Positions 1 to 12,607 are shown, counted from the first letter of the stretch. The stretch is DNA of 64,000 nucleotides from Mycoplasma simbae ATCC 49888 (GCF_000702705.1 NZ_JNJG01000004.1:1-64000); one strand, 5' to 3'. A program made the numbers and translations. The notes: generated by a model not told the origin, from the letters alone.

Positions 1-5
1 ATTAA

Positions 6-30
6 AAACATGCTTCTAGAGAAGATGTTT
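6..30. repeat. Imperfect inverted repeat upstream of hsdR
   Basis: The arms AAACAT-G-CTTCT and AGAAG-ATGTTT pair around a central AG, with one unpaired G. The repeat ends 13 bases before the hsdR start codon and just before the AGGAG ribosome binding site. There is no U-tract, so it is not an obvious terminator. It could be an operator, an RNA hairpin in the leader, or the end of an upstream element cut off by the window edge. Confidence 0.35.
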
Positions 31-43
31 GTTTAGGAGTAAC

Positions 44-3000
44 ATGGAAAATTCAAATTTCAAAAATGAATATGATTTTGGTACTAACATTGTCAATGAA
101 TTAATTCGCAAAGGATGAGTGGGTTATTCACAAAAAGAGTGCGATGACGAAAATACTGAATCATTTAGCAAAAATAACAACATTCTTTTACACAATTGCA
201 CTGAAGAAGACCTAAAGCAAAACTGAAGAAGGATTATTTTTAATAACAATAAAGATAAGCTTAATGGTGTGGAGCTTAGCGACAATGAATTTGATCAATT
301 ATTAGAAATAGTTAATAACATACAAAATACCGCTCAAGCCAATAAATTGATCAATAGTGAACAATGAGAAATTGTTCGTGACCAAAATAGTAAAGACACA
401 AAAAATGCTGGTTCACCAGTATATTTATCAATTTTTAGACGTAAAGACGTAAAAGCTGGCAATAGTGTTTACCAAATTGCTCGTGAAGTTAATCTTTCTA
501 AAAACCCCTCAAGTAATGTTGATCGCAGAGCTGATTTAATGCTTTTAATCAACGGCTTACCAGTAATTTACATTGAATTAAAAAATCAAAACGTGAATTC
601 AGGAATAGATCAAATACGAAACTACACTCAGCAAAATCGTTTTGAAGGATTATTTAAATTATTGCAACTTAGCGTGGTTATGACGCCTAACGATATGGTA
701 TTTCAACCCACTGCTAGAGATCACAATAATGTTATTAGAAGTTTATTTTCAAATTGACATAATGTTAAAAATGAAAAAATTTCTAATTGATTAGATGTAA
801 TACGCAACTTTTTACAAATTCCGATGGCGCATAGACTAATTTCTGATTTTTCAGTGCCTGATGAGTCTGATGGTAGTTTAAAATTTTTAAGAAGTTATCA
901 GTATCATGCTGTAAACGAGATTGAAAAAAGATTGAAAAAAGAAAACTTTTTCAGTAAAGTTTCTGAAACTAGTCAAAAAGGTGGCTATATCTGGCACACT
1001 ACTGGTTCTGGTAAAACCTTAACCAGTTTTAAGCTATGTAAGCTAATTCTGGATTGAAATCTAGCCGATACTGTTGTTTTTGTGGTTGATAGAGTTGAAC
1101 TAGGTTCGCAAAGTCTAACAGAATTTAGTAACTTTAAAGGTGATTCCATCAGTGTCAAACAAGCAAGCAGCACCTATGATTTAATTAGAATGATGAAGTC
1201 AAATAATGTTGAAAAATCTATAATTATCAGCTCAATATTTAAACAAGCAAGAATTGATAAAGATAAAGACCTAGATAAAATCAACCAAAAACGTACTGTG
1301 TTTATTTTTGATGAGGCGCACAGATCCACTTTTGGCGATATGCACGCAGACATTATTAAAAACTTTAAAAATGCTGTTATTTTTGGTTTTACCGGTACAC
1401 CTATTACCCCCACAAACAAAAAGAATGATTTAACTACCTCTGATTTATTTGGTCCAGAATTGCACGCATATACAATCAAAAACGCCATCGAGGATGGCAA
1501 GGTATTAAGATTTCATACCGAATTTGTGCTTTTTGAAACACTATTTCGTGATGCAATGGGCAAAATGATTGCAAACGGTCATCCTAAAGCATATGTTGAA
1601 AATAATCTAGCACATGATTGAACTGATATTGCTAAAAAATTCGTAAGTGAAAATAATCAATATGAAGATATAAATATTGAAATTGAACATAAATTAGATG
1701 AGTATGGATATTTTGATAATATTAACTTCAAAAAAGAGGTGGTTAAAAGTATTTTGCGTGATAATAAAACTAACGCAACTGATAGCAACTTTAAATTCAG
1801 CAGTATTTTAGCTACCAATTCAATTTCAGATGCTATAACTTATTTTGAATTATTCGAAGAGGAAATAAAACAAAGAAATTTACAAGATACTTTTAAGTTC
1901 AGTGCCTTATTTGATTCTAGCTTGGATCGAGAAACTAACGATGAAGACCAATTAGAAAGAAAAGATCAAGCTATAGGTAAAATTTTAAATCAATATAATG
2001 CAGATTTTGATGTTAAATTTGATTACAGCAGATTTGATGATTTTAGAACTGATCTTTCATATCGATTAGCACATAAGAAAACACATGTCAACGTTGAAAA
2101 ACACAAGCAACTTGATTTATTAATCGTAGTTAACCAAATGCTTACTGGTTTTGACTCAAAATATATTAATACCGTTTATTTTGACAAAGACAACAAAATG
2201 CAGTATGAAAATCTAATTCAAGCTATGTCAAGAACTAACCGTGTGCTGAATGAACAAAAACCGTTTGGTAAAGTATTTTTCTTCCGTAAACCGCACATAA
2301 TGAAACGCAATCTTGAAAACGCTTTAAAAATTTACGTACGTGCTAACACTGCTACAGTAGGAGTGGGTAAAGCAAACGATTTTGTGGAAACAATCAATAA
2401 AAATAAAAAAATTTTAAATGATATTTTTGAAAATAGATGAGGTATCAAGGATTTTAGTAGCATTAAAACTATTGAACCCGGCATGGGTAATGCTAAAATG
2501 ATTGAAGAAGAATACAGAAGCGTTAGATCAGCATTTAATGCCTTATATAGAGCTCAAATAGCAGTCAAATTATTAGGTGGCTCACTAGATAATAACCCTG
2601 AAGCTGAATATGTTCATGACCCTGTAGATCTAAGCGATTCTGAGTTGCAAGCCTTAAAAGCTCGTTTTATAGATATCCAAAATTACTTTAGTTCTAAGCC
2701 AACCATTGAACACAGTGAAAACTGAAAATTAGACCTTGAAGAAGGCGATGGATTCTTTTTTAGTTTTAACTTTGAAATCAACAATAACTATTTAAATGAA
2801 TTAATAACTACTGGTGAATATGAAAGAGCTTTTGAGTATATTAATACATTCCCAGAAAAAACTCAAAAACGTTTAAATGAAATATTATTCGATATAATGC
2901 ACAAGAAAATTGAGTTTACTGAAAACGATGACATTTTAGTTATCCTTCAACACAATATCAATTTTGAAACAAAAGCAAGAATTGAAGAGTTTGCCACAAA

Positions 3001-3226
3001 TTATAATCTTGATAGCAATTTATTGAGAAACGTTGTTTATTCAAGTGATGATATTAATAAAAATAACCAGCTAGACAACATTTATCTAAACAATAATTGA
3101 CTAATAGCTAGAGAATATATTGCTAAAAGCGAAAACAGAAACATCTACAAAATCAATAAGCTAGAAGTAAAATCAAAAATCATGGATTTTATTAATAAAG
3201 AAAGAGAAGCACAAAAAAACATATAA
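44..3226 (+). CDS. hsdR: Type I restriction enzyme, R (motor/nuclease) subunit HsdR
   Basis: 1060 residues, the usual HsdR length, read through in-frame TGA (Trp) codons. This subunit translocates and cleaves DNA in the HsdR2M2S complex when the HsdS target is unmethylated. The N-terminal nuclease domain shows D164...E178-L-K180, the D-ExK catalytic motif. The superfamily 2 helicase core follows: Walker A TTGSGKT (GSGKT at 321-325), DEAH box at 423-426, motif III region GFTGTP, and a late motif VI-like segment QAMSRTNR. The start is set by AGGAG four bases upstream. The gene ends in a strong terminator. hsdM and hsdS are not in the window and would be expected upstream or elsewhere. A recombinase gene faces it at the 3' side, a common neighbour in mycoplasma phase-variable hsd loci. 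Confidence 0.95.
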
Positions 3227-3255
3227 GCACAAACAGGCCGTTTGTGCTTATTTTT
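3225..3255 (+). terminator. Rho-independent terminator of hsdR
   Basis: A perfect 10-bp stem AAGCACAAAC / GTTTGTGCTT with a 5-base loop, followed by TATTTTTC. The stem begins inside the hsdR stop codon. The structure could also serve the converging integrase. Confidence 0.85.
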
Positions 3256-3271
3256 CGTGGGCTTAATTTAT

Positions 3272-4192
3272 TTAATTTAAACTTGATATTGATCGCATTA
3301 CCAGATCAATATCTTTATTTTCTAATTCATTAATTACGTGCAAATATACACGCTCGGTTGTATTCATACTTGCATGACCTAAGCGTTTAGCTACTGAAGC
3401 TATAGAAACACCAGCATAAAGCAATAGCGATGCGTGCGTATGACGCAATCCGTGCACTGAAATTACTGGCACATTAGCTTGTTTACACCTTCGTTCTAGC
3501 ACATCATTGATTGTAGAGTTATAGATTTTTTCTTTGAATACAAAGATAGGCTCATCGGTAGGTAGATTTTTAACAAGACCACTGAATTGACTTATTGTCA
3601 TTCAATCTAGCGGTATTTTACGCACACTAGATTTATTTTTGGTAGGCATAAAACCACCATGTTCTTTATAGTTTCAAGTTTTAGATACATTTAATGTTTG
3701 CTTAGAAAAGTCAAAATCATTTGGGGTTATAGCTATAGCTTCTGAAAAGCGAAGCCCTGTTTTAGCTATCAACAAAATAAGTCAATCCATATTGATTTTA
3801 TCTTCAATTTTGAGTGTTTTGAGTAATAGTTGCAATTCAAATTGACTTAAATATTTGGGTTTTTTCTTCCTTGGGTTTTTACCTTTTATAACAACTTTTC
3901 TTGTTGGGTCTGTACTCAAATAGCCATCATCATATGCGTCTAATAAGCAACTTTTTAAGTGGTGATGAAAGTCCATTGTGGTTTGACGTTCATGGTAAAT
4001 TGCGTATTCATTCAATATTCCTTGGTATGTTATTCTATCTATTTCGCTTACCTTTATGCTAGGGGCGATCTTAATAATTCAATCTAAAGTTAACTCGTAT
4101 TTTTTAAAACTTACGTTTCTAATTGAACCTTTTTTGTATACATTTATTCAGTTTTGAAAATATTTATAGAATAAGATATCTGATTTTTTCAT
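3272..4192 (-). CDS. Tyrosine recombinase / phage-type integrase
   Basis: 306 residues. It has all the residues of the tyrosine recombinase active site: R148 (TGLRFSEA), the box H247-G-L-R250-H, H273 (RLGHAS), and the nucleophile Y283 (TTERVYLHV). The N-terminal ~120 residues form a SAM-like core-binding domain followed by a Lys/Arg-rich stretch. The start is set by AAAGGAA just upstream. The gene converges on hsdR. In mycoplasmas such recombinases invert or exchange hsdS or surface-antigen cassettes; in other bacteria the same family excises mobile elements. No attachment site or excision partner is visible, so its target is unknown. A 6-bp inverted repeat (TTCACA / TGTGAA) lies immediately before its ribosome binding site. 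Confidence 0.88.
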
Positions 4193-4509
4193 TGTTTCCT
4201 TTCACAGCCCACGGTTGTGTGAAGCAATTATTAAAATAATCTGAAAATCTTTTTAGTTGTGTTTACTTGTGAACATTTATATTAGAGTGTATTGTATTTT
4301 TTGTGTAAAGCTATTCTCAACGTCGTTTTTAAATAACCGCAACTAGTTATATAAATATAATCAATTAAGTGATTATTAATGCTTAATTAACCAATGACGA
4401 TTGAAAGTTAATTAAAGTTACCTTGATATTGTTGTATAAATTTAACCTGAAACGCAAAATTATTATTTAGAAGAAACCATAGACGACAAATGATCCTAAT
4501 ATGAATGTC

Positions 4510-4557
4510 AAAATGACACCCAAAATGACACCCAAAATGACACCCAAAATGACACCC
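4510..4557. repeat. Four perfect copies of a 12-bp tandem repeat
   Basis: AAAATGACACCC is repeated four times without mismatch, followed by AAAA. The unit length is a multiple of three, and a small frame starting at ATG 4501 reads the array as repeated Lys-Met-Thr-Pro and stops at 4575. No ribosome binding site precedes that ATG, so translation is doubtful. The array may be a slippage-prone variable tract or the remnant of a repeat-coding gene. Confidence 0.9.
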
Positions 4558-4715
4558 AAAAATATTGTTCGTTAATAAAATTATTAATCTTGTTTAGTGT
4601 AATAGAAAATTAAATTTGCATGATTCAAAAATACTAGCAACGATTGTGTGATAAAGTGGCTATTTAAAAAATTGGATCCTTAAGCACACAACATATAAAA
4701 TCTGAAAAATTATGA

Positions 4716-4738
4716 AAAAATGCCACGTGGGCATTTTT
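4716..4738 (-). terminator. Terminator of the opp operon
   Basis: On the minus strand a 9-bp stem AAAAATGCC / GGCATTTTT with a 5-base loop, continued by further T residues, lies directly after the oppF stop codon. Confidence 0.8.
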
Positions 4739-4739
4739 A

Positions 4740-6089
4740 TTATTTAATGAATTTAGATTTGTAAGCTTTTGCTTGCGCTAAAAACTCAGGAAATTCTTTA
4801 TCACTGGCTAAAACAAAGTGTTTAGGTGAAACTTGCTGCCATTTTGGTTGATACTCTTCATCATACTCGTGAGCTTTTGCATCATATGCTTTACCAACAA
4901 GTGAGCCTTTTTCCGCTTCAATAGAAGGAACTGCATCCAATAAGCTTTGAGTATAAGGGTGATGAGGGTTATGGATTACTTCTTTGGTTGGTCCAACTTC
5001 AAGCAAGGTACCCTTGTTGATTACTGCAATACGATCAGAGATATATTCAACCATACGTAAATCGTGAGCAATAAAGATAATAGTTAAATTATATTTTTCT
5101 TTTAACTCTTTGAAAATGTTAATAACTTGTGCTTGAATTGAAACGTCAAGTGCTGAAATAGGTTCATCAGCAATAAGAATTTGAGGCTGCAACACAACCG
5201 CACGGCAAATACCAACACGTTGTTGCTGCCCACCTGAAAACTCAAGTGGAAAACGGTTTAAAACAGTTTCGTCAAGTCCAACTTGTTTAAGGATGTCAAT
5301 AATTAACTTACGTTTGCATTCTTTTTCACTTAAGCTATTTTCTTGGTCTCTAAATTTTTTTCTTGACTCTATAAACTGAGTAATTTCGTCAAATTTATCT
5401 TTGTCAATAGTTGAAGATAATTTTGCAACTTTTTGAACTGAATCAACGTTTACAAATTCATATAGTTTATCAAGATTATCTCAGTTGTTTCTTAGATCAG
5501 CTCATGGGTCTAAACTTAGAACTAAACTTGGGTCAATAGCTTGTAACTTTTTGTTTAATTCAATGTATGTTTCAACATCAATATTACTCAAGTGTAAATA
5601 TTTAGAACTTTTTAGGTTAGTTAATCCTTCACCCACAACTGCTTCCACATTTTTAAATGGGTTTAAACTGTTGGTTGGGTCTTGGAAAATCATTTGTACT
5701 TTATTAACCATAAAGTTAATGATATCTTTACCTTTTTTGGTTCATTTATTGACTTTTTCACGGTTTTTTGGAATAATGCGATCTAAAATTTTGATTTGAC
5801 CAAAGCTATGTGGTGTAAGACCAATAATGGCTCTACCGGCTGTTGTTTTACCCGAACCAGATTCACCAACTAAGCCTAAAACTTCACCTTGATAGATGTT
5901 TAAATTTAAATCTTTTAAGGCATTAAATGCCTTAGCGCCATAGCCATAAGTTACATCTAGGTTTCTAATTTGAACAATTGCTTCTTTGTTTTCACAATTA
6001 AGCATTTCGTTTGTGCCGGGTCTAATTTGACGGTAGATTTTTTTACCGCCGCGAGTAGTTTCAACATAATATTGTTTATTCTGTTGCAT
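4740..6089 (-). CDS. oppF: Oligopeptide ABC transporter ATPase OppF
   Basis: 449 residues, longer than typical OppF (~310-330). It is one of two ATPases energising peptide import by OppABCDF. Walker A GESGSGKTT lies near residue 100, the Q-loop segment is QDPTNSLNPF, the signature is FSGGQQQR, Walker B is ILIADEP, and the switch region is IFIAHD. The extra length is a ~130-residue, Lys/Glu-rich insert between Q-loop and signature, as in other mycoplasma Opp ATPases. The start is chosen at 6089 because of an excellent GAGGAGG there; this overlaps the 3' end of oppD by 14 bases, implying translational coupling. Last gene of the operon. Confidence 0.93.
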
Positions 6090-7599
6090 TTTTTGCCTCC
6101 TCGCTAGCTTGCTCAGCACGCATTTGTTCGACTTGTTCATTGTGTGCATGAATTAGTTTTAAATCATTTTGATAGGTTTGTTCATCAACAAATTTATCAT
6201 CACCATAAAGCATTTGTAAACGGTTAAAGTATCTTTTTCATAGGTTTTGAATGATTTTTGGTGGTTCGTAGAAAGGAGCAAAATCATCTAAAAGACTTGA
6301 TTTTGCATAGTGTGTTGGTGAAACAAAGTAAAAATCTGATTCTTCTTCAAGATCTTTAACAAGCGCATAATCATTCCGCACAGCAAATGCATCACCTTTA
6401 ATGTTGTTTAATGAAGAAGGGACTGCGCCTCTAATCACGTTTAAGCGTTCATCATTGTTGTAATCTGGCATTGATGAAATCAATCCTCAAGTATATGGGT
6501 GTTGAGGGTGCATTAGCACTTCTTCACGTGTACCTGATTCGATAATTTGGCCAGCATACATAATGTTAATAAATTCAGCAATCGAAGCAACAACACCTAA
6601 ATCGTGAGTAATGAAAGCGATTGCAATTTTGAATTTTTGTTGCAGTTCACGAATAATATCAAGTACAAGCGCTTGTACAGTTGGGTCAAGCGCGGTGGTA
6701 GGCTCATCCATAACCAATACTTTTGGTTTTAAACTAACAATGGCTGCGATTGCGATACGTTGAATCATACCACCAGAAAGCTCGTGTGGATAAAGCTTCA
6801 TCACCGCTTCTGGGTTATTAATACGAGTTAATTCAAGATATTTGATTGCTTCTTGATATGCTTCTTTGCGAGTTTTAACAACGCCATTAATTAGCATCCC
6901 TTCCATGATTTGGTTTCCTACTTTCATGGTTGGGTCTAATATTGACATTGGGTTTTGGAAAACAGCACTGACAATTCTGCCTCTAAGTTTAGATTTTTCT
7001 CAGTTGTATAGGTTAAAGTTGTGAACTTCCAGTCCGTATAATTTAACCTTTCCGGCTTCAATGATGGCGTTATTTCCCGTTAGTCCATATAGTAACGATG
7101 TAATAACTGATTTACCTGAACCGGATTCACCAATAATGGCGTGAATTTTGCCTTCGTATATTTTGAAGCTAGGGCCACGTAAAACAAGGTTTTTTTCTTT
7201 AGGGTTAGCTGGGTTTTTGAAGGTTAAATAAATATCTTCAACTTCAGCAGCAACTTTTAAATCCTCGCCCAGCACACGTTCAACTTGTGCTGAGGCGATG
7301 TATTGATCAAAATCAAAATTTGATTCAGTTTTTTTACCCAGACGGCTTAAACGAGCAATTGAGTGGGCAAAGTTTTTTCAAAAGTCAACGATGCCACGAA
7401 TGAATGATTTGTTTTTATCTTTTCTAACCTCAAGCAAGTTGAGTGGGTGAGGTTTAGCAAGTTTTTTAATTACGTGTGGATAAAGCTTAGTATAAGGAGC
7501 AACATTCAAGTTTTCACCAGTAGGCAAATTGGTTAGCATATTGTGTTCATAGTATTCAATTTTTTGTTGATATGTTAATTTATTTCAATCTTTTTGCAT
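6076..7599 (-). CDS. oppD: Oligopeptide ABC transporter ATPase OppD
   Basis: 507 residues, with ~100 residues ahead of the ATPase fold. It partners OppF on the cytoplasmic side of the OppBC channel. Visible motifs are Walker A GESGSGKSV, a Q-loop segment reading QNPMSILDP, signature LSGGMIQR, Walker B VLVMDEP with TTALD, and the H-switch FITHD. The C-terminal OppD-type extension follows the region LMHPQHPYTW. The start ATG follows AGGTAA, and two in-frame TAG codons just upstream exclude a longer protein. It starts 10 bases after the oppC stop codon. Confidence 0.93.
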
Positions 7600-7608
7600 A
7601 TTTACCTA

Positions 7609-8601
7609 CTATCTTTGACGCAATAATGAGTCTTGAATACTTGCTGAAATTAGCTGAATTGAAGTTGTTAAAATAACTAGCATAGTTGAAGGTAAAAGCA
7701 CATAGCGTGGATACGCAGTGAACACTTTGGATCCTTCTGAAATTAAATTACCTAAGGTTGGAATATCAATACTTAAACCAATGAAAGCTAGTGATGTTTC
7801 ACTTAGAATAACACCTGGAATGTGGAAAACAATCTCGGTAACTAGCAATGGAATAACAACTGGTAAGTAGTTGAATAAAATTTTGTATGTTGGTGTTCCT
7901 AAAATTCCTGAAGCTGCCACTCATTCAAAACTTTTAGCACGCAACACTTGCGAGCGCATTTGGTTAGCAATACCAGTTCAACTAGTAAAGGTTAAGGCAA
8001 AAACCATAACTCAAAACGTTGGCCTAAACACGATTGTGATCACAATTAGAATAATAATTGATGGCACGTTTGAAATAACTTTAATAATGTAAGTCATAAT
8101 GGTGTCAAAAATTCTAAAGTGACCCATCATAATTCCAATAAATAAACCGACAAAGACTTGAATAATTGCAGTAACCAAAGCTAAGGCTAATGAGTATCTA
8201 AGTCCTCATCATAAACGTGCGAATAAATCACGACCTAAAAAGTCTGTACCAAAGATGGCCGAAGGAGTTTCAAAGAAATTTTGGTAACGGTTGTTGATAT
8301 CCAAAGTTTCTGGATCTTTAGTGAAAAATGGAATAAAGATTGCACTCAAGATTAAAAACAGGAACATCACCATCCCAAATACACCAGCAAAGCTGCGTGA
8401 ATAACGGTAAAATAGCTCTACTCATTTATTTTTTTGGGCTTTAATGTTGTTTGATTCATGGTATTGAAATAAATTCCCAAGCATTTCTCATTTTTTGTAG
8501 TTGAAAGGTTGCAAGAAACGGTTTGGAGCTAGCTCTTCACCGTGTTCATTGTTAGCTGAATAATATTTTTTATTATCGAAGGCTCAATTATATGTTCGCA
8601 T
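7609..8601 (-). CDS. oppC: Oligopeptide ABC transporter permease OppC
   Basis: 330 residues. One of the two membrane channel subunits. An N-terminal cytoplasmic stretch of ~65 residues precedes the first membrane span. Five further hydrophobic segments follow, with the permease EAA-like loop at EWVAASGILGTPTYKILF before the last spans. The GTDFLGRD segment, typical of the OppC/DppC family, follows the first span. The start is supported by AGAAGGAG. The gene lies one base after the oppB stop codon, so the pair is tightly coupled. Confidence 0.93.
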
Positions 8602-8602
8602 C

Positions 8603-9676
8603 CTATCTCCTTCTTCTCACACGTGGGTCAATTGCTTTGTATAAAGCATCACGGCAGGTGTATGAAAGTATTGTAATTAATGAGAATAAAGTAACCATGA
8701 ATAAAATAATGTTGTAGTCTTTTGAGGTAATGGCGTTTAATAATAATCCACCAGAACCTGTAATAAAGAAGATTTGTTCAACAAACATACTTCCAATGAA
8801 GCTACCAAAAATAACTACTGGGAAAAATGTTGCGATTGGGAATAATGAAGGTTTAAGCGCATGTGTTCACACAAAGCGCGATTTTGATAAACCTTTCAAG
8901 TAGCAAAACTTAGCATGCTGTGAGTTTAACTCACGGTTTAGCTCTGTACGTATGTACTTGATATACACAATAATAGAACCAAGCGAAAGCGCTAAACCAG
9001 GCAGAATATAAGTGGCTAAATCAGTTTCAACATATAGATAAGGAATGCCGAGTGCACGACCTAATAACAATAGCCACAAGGCAAACACTAGGGAAGGAAT
9101 TGATGAAAACACTGAAACAATAACGGTTGCAATATGATCTGGTAATTTATCGGGGTTCATACCTACATACACACCAACTGGAATCCCAATTAGCAGTGTA
9201 ATCATGACTGAGAAAATACCAATTAAAAAGGATTTATAAAATCTTATCCACACAAAATCATTGATATCTTGACCAGGGAAAACTGAGTAAGAAATACCAA
9301 AGTTTCCTTGCAAGATGTTTTGTAGATAAATAAAGTAACGTTGCACCAGTGGTTTATCTAGTCCATAGGCGGCTTCAGTTGCTTTTTTACTTGCTTCATC
9401 TAGACCGCTAGTTAGCGTTGTTGAACCTGGAATTGAGTTGATTAAAAAGAAGGTGATTGTGATAACTATTCACGAAATTGTAATAAATTCAAGAGCAATA
9501 ATTAAAAAGCGTAGCAATGATTTAACTAAAGGAGATTGAATATTGAAGGCGTGTTGAAGCTTAGTAATTTTAGGCTTAACACGGCCTGCAAAATCAACAT
9601 ATGAAGGTCTTTCAACATAAGCTTTATTGTTGAAATCTAATTCATTTTCATTGAAAAAAGATTGATTTTGACTCAT
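8603..9676 (-). CDS. oppB: Oligopeptide ABC transporter permease OppB
   Basis: 357 residues. Channel partner of OppC. A ~55-residue hydrophilic N terminus precedes the first span. The segment GLDKPLVQRYFIYL plus the motif QGNFGISY is typical of OppB/DppB proteins, and the EAA loop region (CYLKGLSKSRFVWTHALKP) comes before the final spans. The start has AGGAGGAAAT. Eight bases separate it from the oppA stop codon. Several Trp residues are encoded by TGA. Confidence 0.93.
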
Positions 9677-9684
9677 ATTTCCTC

Positions 9685-12597
9685 CTATTTAATAATGGTT
9701 GGTAAGCTTGCTACAGGTGGGTTTAATACATCATAAGCATATTGCAGTGCGTATGAGTATAAACTTGATGCACCATTAACTCTTGAAATTTCTCAGTATG
9801 TATCCACTTCCATTAGCGGAATAACTGGTGCGGCTTCACGCACTATTTTTTCAAAACCAGCAATTACAGCAAAAGCTATAACTTCGGTTCAACCTTCTTG
9901 TCTTTCTTGTTCAGTAAATTGACTTGTTAAAAACTTCATGTGACGTTTGGTGTATTCGTTGATATCTTCATTATTGTGCATTACAGATAAATCAACAATT
10001 TTGTTTCAAACATCAGGGCTTTGAGGTTTAGTACCTAAAATTCTTAATCTTTGTTTTAATTCTTCAATGTTGGCACGATCAGCTTCATTTTTGATCACTA
10101 AATTATTGTTTTCATCACGTGAATAACCTAGCTGTGTGAAAAAGTCGTGATAGGTTCACGAACCTGAAGGGTTGTTTCTAAATCCAGTTGTTTTTTGTGA
10201 CTTAGTATCAATACCATCTGGCTTTAAAAACACACGAATATATGAATAAATATCGCTACCAAAGGCATCAAAGTTACGATAAATTAAATCGTATTTACCC
10301 GTGGTTCTTCAGTCTTCATACACGTTTTCAGGTAGGTTTTTGATATCAATTTCCACAAAGTCGCCAAAAGCTTTACGCATAAAGTCTTTTAGGGCAACAC
10401 CGGCATTTTTTTGTTCATCAGTTGAGTTAGAAATCATACGTAAAGTAACTTTATCTAGCTCAGGGTGTTGTTTTTTAAATTCAGCCATAAAGCCACGAGC
10501 TACATCTAAATGGAATCCTTTATCGGTACGATCCACCGTTTCAAATTTCATTGATTTAGAAATATGGTCAATGTGAGTGTAGTTTTGTACAGGGATAGGA
10601 ATTCCTCAATTTTTCTGGTTTGCTTGCGCTTGAGCTTTACGGTAAATGTATTGGTTTAAGTAGTTGTTTTTATCGTTACGGTCAGTTGGGTATGAGCCAT
10701 ATTTTGTATACATGTAGTCATGTTCAAAACCAGCTTCCACAGCATCACCAAAGCTTGATGAAGCTTGACCAAAGGCTGTTCAAGTAATAACAGGGAACGA
10801 ACTTGATCAACCAACAATGTTTAATAATTCATTACGGTCAATAGCATAGTAAATTGCATTCCGTAAATTAATGTCATTAACTATTGAATCTGAGTTTGTT
10901 TCTTGATCCAAGTTGAAAGCGAAAGCAATGGTACCAAAACCATTTGATTTGTTCATAAATCTACGATTTGGTAAGTCTGTTCAGTATTTTCACTGTAAAA
11001 CTGGTGGAATTCTAGTTGCTGAGATGTAACCATCTTCAAACATTGCTGAGTTGATGTTTGGATCATTAGAGAAATAAATTTTAATTCTGTTGCTAATTGT
11101 TTTAGCGGCTGAATAGTATTGGTTGTTTTTGTTTAGTGAAATAAAACCTTGAGGTCCTAAAACTAAATCATCAATATTGAAAGGACCATTGGTTAAAAAG
11201 TTTTCTTTTTTTAGTCCAAATTCAGTAATTCCGCCAATACTTTCAACAAAACGACGATTTACTGGCACAACAATTGAGCTAATGTCGCCATAGGTGTTGT
11301 TTAAGTTAGTTGGTTGGTAATCATCATAAGCTAAACGCAATGTGTACTCATCAAGTGCTAGCACTCTATTTTTCATATATTTTTTAGGCTGTAAACGTTT
11401 TACAAAATCATTATCTAGAGTAGTTTGACCATTTGGCAACAGATTTGAATAAAGCTTATTTACAGCGTTTGTGTACACTTCAGGATTGAATTCATCATAT
11501 GTGACTGAGCCAAGTTTGTGTTTTAGTTCACGTGATTGACGCAATAGGTTTTTAAACTCATCAGAAGTAGATTGTTTAGGATCTAAGTATAAATATTTAC
11601 GTACACGTGTAGCAATACGTTGAGGAATGTTTTCTAATTCTTTTTCGCTGTGTTTGTCTAAAGAGTACTCAGGGTTAGGTAGCATTAAAACTGTATCTTC
11701 AGCTTCAAAATCAAAGTCTGGTGAGTATGGAATTGAGCTTAGCACAGTTTTATTGTCAACATTTCAATACATTCTACCTGAATAAAAACCTAAATCTAAT
11801 GCTGTTTTTTTGATTAGTGCAACATCTTCTTCATCACCTTCAACTTGTGAAGCTCAAGGATCATATGTTGGGCTAAACACGTCATATACTCATTCACCAT
11901 TAACTTTTTTTAGTGGTGGATAAGCAAATGGGTTGTTGTAAGCAACGTTATGTTTTTGAATGTATTTTTGTTGAGCTTCAATCATTTCGCTTGAAGATTT
12001 AAATTTACGTTGAAGCATTGTTGTCACTTTTTGTGATCCAGTTTTAAGATCAAAAATGTAGTGCATCGCATCAATATAATCATCAGCTGTTACTAAATCA
12101 CCATTGCTTCATTTGCTTTGACCTTCATTTAGCAAAACGTTAGTTGACAAGAACTTGTTGCTTGGTGTAACTACTGAGTGTACTGCGTAGTATTCAGTTT
12201 GGTCAGTAGCAATATTTCCTGGAGCTGAACCAAAATCATCTAAAGAATAATAGCTGCCTGAGTTGTCAGGGTTTGGGTTATTTTGTAGATACGAATCTAG
12301 CGTACCTTCTTCTTCAGTTTGGTAGATTCCTAAATGAATTTTAGGAATATTTGCAATACGTTTAATTGTTTCGTTTGGTCCAGTTTTCAATGGTGTTTCA
12401 ACTAAAGAAGGCAAAATTTTGTTAACCGAAGGGTATTTAATGTAATTTAAAGAGTTAATTGGATCTGTTGAAAGACCTAAATCATAATCTTTAACATTTT
12501 GTCTGTAATCTTGATTTTTTTGGGTACACGAAAGAGCAATAAAAGGAAGGCTTAAGCCAGTTAATGAAAGAGCACATAATTTTAATTTGTTTTTCAT
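9685..12597 (-). CDS. oppA: Oligopeptide-binding lipoprotein OppA (mycoplasma type)
   Basis: 970 residues, much larger than the ~540-residue OppA of walled bacteria but usual for mycoplasma OppA. The signal peptide ends in the lipobox IALSC, so Cys24 is the predicted lipid anchor. It is assigned as the peptide receptor from its size, its lipoprotein start and its place immediately before oppB; the family is divergent and the ligand range cannot be read from sequence. In M. hominis the equivalent protein is also an adhesin with ecto-ATPase activity; I see no clear Walker motif that I can support here. AAAGGAG precedes the start, which lies only 10 bases after the stop of the PDxFFG gene, with no terminator or promoter between. 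Confidence 0.85.
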
Positions 12598-12607
12598 ATT
12601 TTCTCCT

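Larger units (their letters stand above)
4193..4739. other. AT-rich spacer between the recombinase and oppF
   Basis: 547 bases with no supported gene. It holds the hairpin TTCACA...TGTGAA next to the recombinase start (about 4200-4220), the 12-bp tandem repeat at 4510-4557 inside a 24-codon mini-frame (4501-4575), and the oppF terminator at 4716-4738. The rest is very AT-rich. It is a reasonable place to look for a recombination target of the neighbouring recombinase. Confidence 0.6.

Noticed and set aside
44-3226. hsdR appears broken into several frames under the standard code
   Set aside because: Every break is a TGA at a position where Trp is acceptable, and the same happens in essential genes such as S7 and EF-G. 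With TGA = Trp the gene is intact.
4510-4557. CRISPR-like array
   Set aside because: The unit is only 12 bp, has no spacers and no cas genes nearby. It is a simple tandem repeat.
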